In this document: in pieces, positions 61,757 to 64,000 of the stretch
Position numbering within the stretch: position 1 is the stretch's first letter
Layout: each line of letters starts with the position of its first letter
Assembly: GCF_001931485.1 (NCBI RefSeq)
Contig: NZ_MSDV01000055.1
Coordinates: 1 to 64,000 of the forward strand
From: Burkholderia sp. SRS-W-2-2016
GTDB lineage: Bacteria; Pseudomonadota; Gammaproteobacteria; Burkholderiales; Burkholderiaceae
DNA length: 64,000 nt
Reading direction: 5' to 3'
Position numbers and translations under genes: made by a program
The notes under the pieces: model-generated
Told to the model about the DNA's origin: nothing
The model's database searches: none
What the model saw: only the letters and a program-made list of their open reading frames with translations

Positions 61757-61790
61757 GAGTGCTGTATATGCGTACAGCACTCTTTATTTT
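61757..61790 (+). terminator. Rho-independent terminator after the LysE gene
   Basis: A 10-bp stem (GAGTGCTGTA/TACAGCACTC, 6-nt loop) followed by TTTATTTT, 53 bp after the stop. Confidence 0.9.
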
Positions 61791-61839
61791 ATGGAAGGGG
61801 GCGAGAAGAAGAGGGGTGACGCAGATGACGCGCTTGAAT

Positions 61840-61923
61840 TCAGGCCAGCGCGAGCATGACCAGCGACGAAACGACAACGACAAAAAGACAGCTCGCGGTT
61901 AGCAGGTCGTAAGGAAAATTCAT
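61840..61923 (-). CDS. Possible 27-residue hydrophobic peptide
   Basis: A 27-residue frame (MNFPYDLLTASCLFVVVVSS, then LVMLALA) forming one transmembrane helix. GAGAG lies 7 nt before the ATG. Small hydrophobic peptides of this kind occur in Burkholderia. No homolog is recognised and the codon use is weak, so it may be chance. Confidence 0.3.
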   Translation of the reverse strand: MNFPYDLLTASCLFVVVVSSLVMLALA

Positions 61924-62065
61924 GATATGGCTCTCGAACCTGTAAGGCAGAAAGAGCAATCATAGGTACAAGCGCCGCAGGCGATTGTTAAGCTTTGCAA
62001 GACCTCGCGGCGGCGGCCCGCGCGAATCGCGTGCTGCGCACCGCCGCCGACTTCTGGAGACCGCG

Positions 62066-62695
62066 ATGCCCGACGACCCACTCTCAACGACGCGCACGAT
62101 CGAATTCTGGTTCGATTTCGGCAGCAACTACAGCTATCTGAGCACGATGCGTATCGAAGCGCTGGCGGATGCGCGCAATGTGCGGATCGTCTGGCGGCCG
62201 TTTCTGCTGGGGCCGGTATTTCGCCAGCTCGGCTTCGACAACTCGCCGTTCGTTCTGCAAAAGGAAAAAGGCGCGTACGTGTGGAAAGACATGGAGCGCC
62301 AATGCCGCAAATATGGCCTTGCGCTGACGCGTCCGAGCACGTTTCCGCGTGCCGCGTTGCTGGCGATGCGCGTCGCGCTGGCCGGTGCGGACGAGCCGTG
62401 GATCGGCGCCTACTGCCGCAAGATCATGCAATTGAATTTCGCCGAGGATCGCGATATCGGTTCGCCCGAGGTCGTCAGCGAAGCGCTCGACTCGCTCGGC
62501 TTACCCACACAGCGCATTATCGACGCCGCGCTAGCCGACGCGAACAAGCTGCGCCTGCGCGAGCAGACCGAATCGGCCGTGAATAAAGGCATATTCGGCG
62601 CGCCGACGTTTTTCGTCGGCGGCGAAATGTTCTGGGGTAACGACAGGCTGGAGGATGCTTTGGACTACTGCGAGACGCTGCCGGCGCGCGCCTGA
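62066..62695 (+). CDS. 2-hydroxychromene-2-carboxylate isomerase family (DsbA-fold / GST kappa-like)
   Basis: 209 residues; GGAG lies 8 nt before the ATG. The N-terminal EFWFDFGSNYSYLSTMRIEA carries the Ser-containing loop in place of the DsbA CXXC. FGAPTFFVGGEMFWGNDRLED is the cis-Pro and C-terminal family signature. Members isomerise aromatic intermediates with glutathione in naphthalene-type pathways, but many have other substrates. No aromatic ring-degradation genes are nearby, so the substrate is open. Confidence 0.88.
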   Translation: MPDDPLSTTRTIEFWFDFGSNYSYLSTMRIEALADARNVRIVWRPFLLGPVFRQLGFDNSPFVLQKEKGAYVWKDMERQCRKYGLALTRPSTFPRAALLAMRVALAGADEPWIGAYCRKIMQLNFAEDRDIGSPEVVSEALDSLGLPTQRIIDAALADANKLRLREQTESAVNKGIFGAPTFFVGGEMFWGNDRLEDALDYCETLPARA

Positions 62696-62722
62696 AATTG
62701 CCGCGCGTGGCGAGCGCCGCGC

Positions 62723-62977
62723 TCAGTCGGCCTGCTGGCAGAAGCGGCGGCCGGGCACGTGAGAGGCCATCGCCTGAGCGATTTCGAGGGGAGTACTTTC
62801 GGCGGGAACGACACGGCGGCTCGATTCGGGCGCGTGCTTCATCGTCCATTCGACGAGCCGGTATGAACGGCCCCAGGGCGGTTGCAGCGGATCGGAGACC
62901 TTGCAGGAGTGAATCTGGCGAACCCATTCATGGCCGGGCATCGCACGCAGGTGTTCGACAACCATATCTTCAACCAT
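62723..62977 (-). CDS. Conserved-type hypothetical protein, 84 residues
   Basis: The ATG at 62977 has a strong GGAGG 6 nt upstream. The protein is soluble, with two halves (HEWVRQIHSCKVSDPLQPPW and SYRLVEWTMKHAPES). Cysteine 25 and Trp-rich segments suggest a compact fold. It lies between the isomerase gene (convergent) and the FtsI-type gene. No family recognised. Confidence 0.7.
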   Translation of the reverse strand: MVEDMVVEHLRAMPGHEWVRQIHSCKVSDPLQPPWGRSYRLVEWTMKHAPESSRRVVPAESTPLEIAQAMASHVPGRRFCQQAD

Positions 62978-63205
62978 GATTTACCTCCGTCTTTTTTGGG
63001 CACGAACAGCTTCCGGCGCATTTTTTGGCATCCCCAAGAAAAAGCGCCGCCGATGTTCTGGCGGCTCAACAGGGGATGAGCGACATAGTTGCAGGGAACA
63101 ATTAAGCCAAACTTAAGAGCCGTCATGATTGCCCAAACCAATGTCAATGCGTGTAAGCGAGTGCAAGCGAATGCAAGCGGACGTGTTATGGACGCTTATC
63201 TTTTT

Positions 63206-64000
63206 TCACACTCCCGCCGCGTCCGGCAACACGCCCAATAATTGCAACGAGCCGCCCATCACGCCGCTGAATACCGGCCCCGCGACCGTGCCGCCATAAA
63301 ACGCCTTGCCGGCCGGGTCGTCGATCATCACGGCGACGATCAGGCGCGGATCGCTCATCGGCGCCATGCCGACGAATAGCGCGCGGTAGCGGTTCTTCGC
63401 GTAGGTCGCGCCGATCTGCTTGCGCGCGGTGCCGGTCTTGCCGCCGACCCGGTAGCCTTCCACCGTCGCCGCGCGCCCGGTGCCGCCGGCGCCAGTGGCC
63501 ATCTCCAGCATGTTGCGGATCGCGCGCGCGGTGGCCGGCGTCGTGACCTGCTCGCTGTGCGCGCTGAACGCGTCTTCGGAACTGGCATCGGCAGCGGCGT
63601 CGAGCGGCTCGCGCAGCAGGCTCACACGCTGCATCGTGCCGTCGCCCGCATACGCGGTGTAGACCTGGGCGATCTGCAGCAGCGACACCGACAGCCCGTA
63701 GCCGTACGCCATCGTCGCCTGTTCGATCGGGCGCCAGCGTTTGAACGGCCGCACCTTGCCGGCGGCCACGCCGGGGAAGGTCAGCTCGGGTTTGATGCCG
63801 AGTCCGTACTGCTGGTACTTGGTCCAGATGGTCTCGGCCGGCAGGTTCAGCGCGAGCTTCGCGAGCGCGATGTTGCTCGACTTCTGCACTGCCTCGGCGA
63901 CCGTCATCGTGCCGTGATTCGACGTGTCGTGAATCACCGCCGGGCCGATCTTGTACCAGCCGGGCCCGGTGTCGATGACGCTTTGCGGCCGCACCTTGCC
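63206..64000 (-). CDS. FtsI/PBP-type transpeptidase, C-terminal part (5' end outside window)
   Basis: The frame continues past the right edge, so about 265 C-terminal residues are visible. The transpeptidase motifs SSN (QKSSNIALAKLAL) and KTG (VGGKTGTARKQI) are present; the SXXK nucleophile lies outside. RPFKRWRPIEQATMAYGYGL closely follows the FtsI (PBP3) class rather than PBP2/MrdA. It cross-links septal peptidoglycan in the periplasm. It has no mur/dcw neighbours here (they should follow ftsI in a dcw cluster, downstream on this strand). It may therefore be a second FtsI paralog rather than the essential one. Confidence 0.87.
   Translation of the reverse strand, partial: GKVRPQSVIDTGPGWYKIGPAVIHDTSNHGTMTVAEAVQKSSNIALAKLALNLPAETIWTKYQQYGLGIKPELTFPGVAAGKVRPFKRWRPIEQATMAYGYGLSVSLLQIAQVYTAYAGDGTMQRVSLLREPLDAAADASSEDAFSAHSEQVTTPATARAIRNMLEMATGAGGTGRAATVEGYRVGGKTGTARKQIGATYAKNRYRALFVGMAPMSDPRLIVAVMIDDPAGKAFYGGTVAGPVFSGVMGGSLQLLGVLPDAAGV

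Overview
The window is a stretch of high-GC (visibly about 63-66 %), densely coded chromosome from a Burkholderiales bacterium, most probably Paraburkholderia or Burkholderia. The reasons are the prpC-acnD-prpF methylcitrate cluster with AcnD/PrpF instead of PrpD, protein sequences of Burkholderia type throughout, many MFS, LysE and LysR genes, and exopolysaccharide genes ordered like the bce genes. No rRNA, tRNA, CRISPR array, complete insertion sequence or prophage gene was seen.

Layout. 1-4477: end of the propionate (2-methylcitrate) operon. 4724-8915: an MFS pump, a two-gene copper-type operon (HMA metal-binding protein and DUF305 protein) behind a MerR/CueR-type promoter, a small monooxygenase, a medium-chain dehydrogenase and an orphan ABC ATPase. 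9698-15694: a divergent FtsH-like protease, a disordered small protein, an OpgC-type membrane acyltransferase coupled to a tannase-family esterase, and a secreted glycine-rich protein. 16142-22638: a stressosome operon (RsbR, RsbS, RsbT, an ATPase-phosphatase fusion) that runs directly into a histidine kinase and a hybrid kinase/response regulator. 22764-29727: a YadGH-like ABC exporter, an amidase, a LuxR-type regulator, an AraC pseudogene, a DUF3830 protein and a GDSL lipoprotein.

29835-46636 is a carboxylic-acid catabolic island. It holds an OFA transporter with a separate 42-residue companion protein, an MHS transporter, a GntR/FCD regulator, and an operon with a ThDP-dependent lyase/decarboxylase, a formyl-CoA transferase (Frc), a FAH-family hydrolase and, possibly, a truncated PntB-like membrane protein. 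A LysR regulator, an OxlT-like antiporter, another LysR regulator, an aldehyde dehydrogenase and a ketopantoate-reductase-family protein follow. Two GATATATC palindromes in front of the ThDP gene are probable operators. The ThDP enzyme lacks the canonical oxalyl-CoA decarboxylase signature. With Frc, an aldehyde dehydrogenase and oxalate/formate-type antiporters nearby, it may belong to a formyl-CoA-recycling pathway that cleaves 2-hydroxyacids rather than, or as well as, oxalate. This is the most promising novelty here.

46863-58436 is a compact Wzx/Wzy-type exopolysaccharide locus: initiating sugar-phosphate transferase, OPX export protein, tyrosine phosphatase, tyrosine autokinase, one GT4 glycosyltransferase, pyruvyltransferase, flippase, polymerase-like protein and a secreted clan GH-A glycosidase. 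The genes are mostly coupled by 4-bp overlaps. 58433-64000 holds housekeeping and accessory genes: two LysE exporters, a lipoprotein, a YigZ protein, a DsbA-fold isomerase, a small conserved protein and the C-terminal part of an FtsI/PBP2-type transpeptidase cut by the window end.
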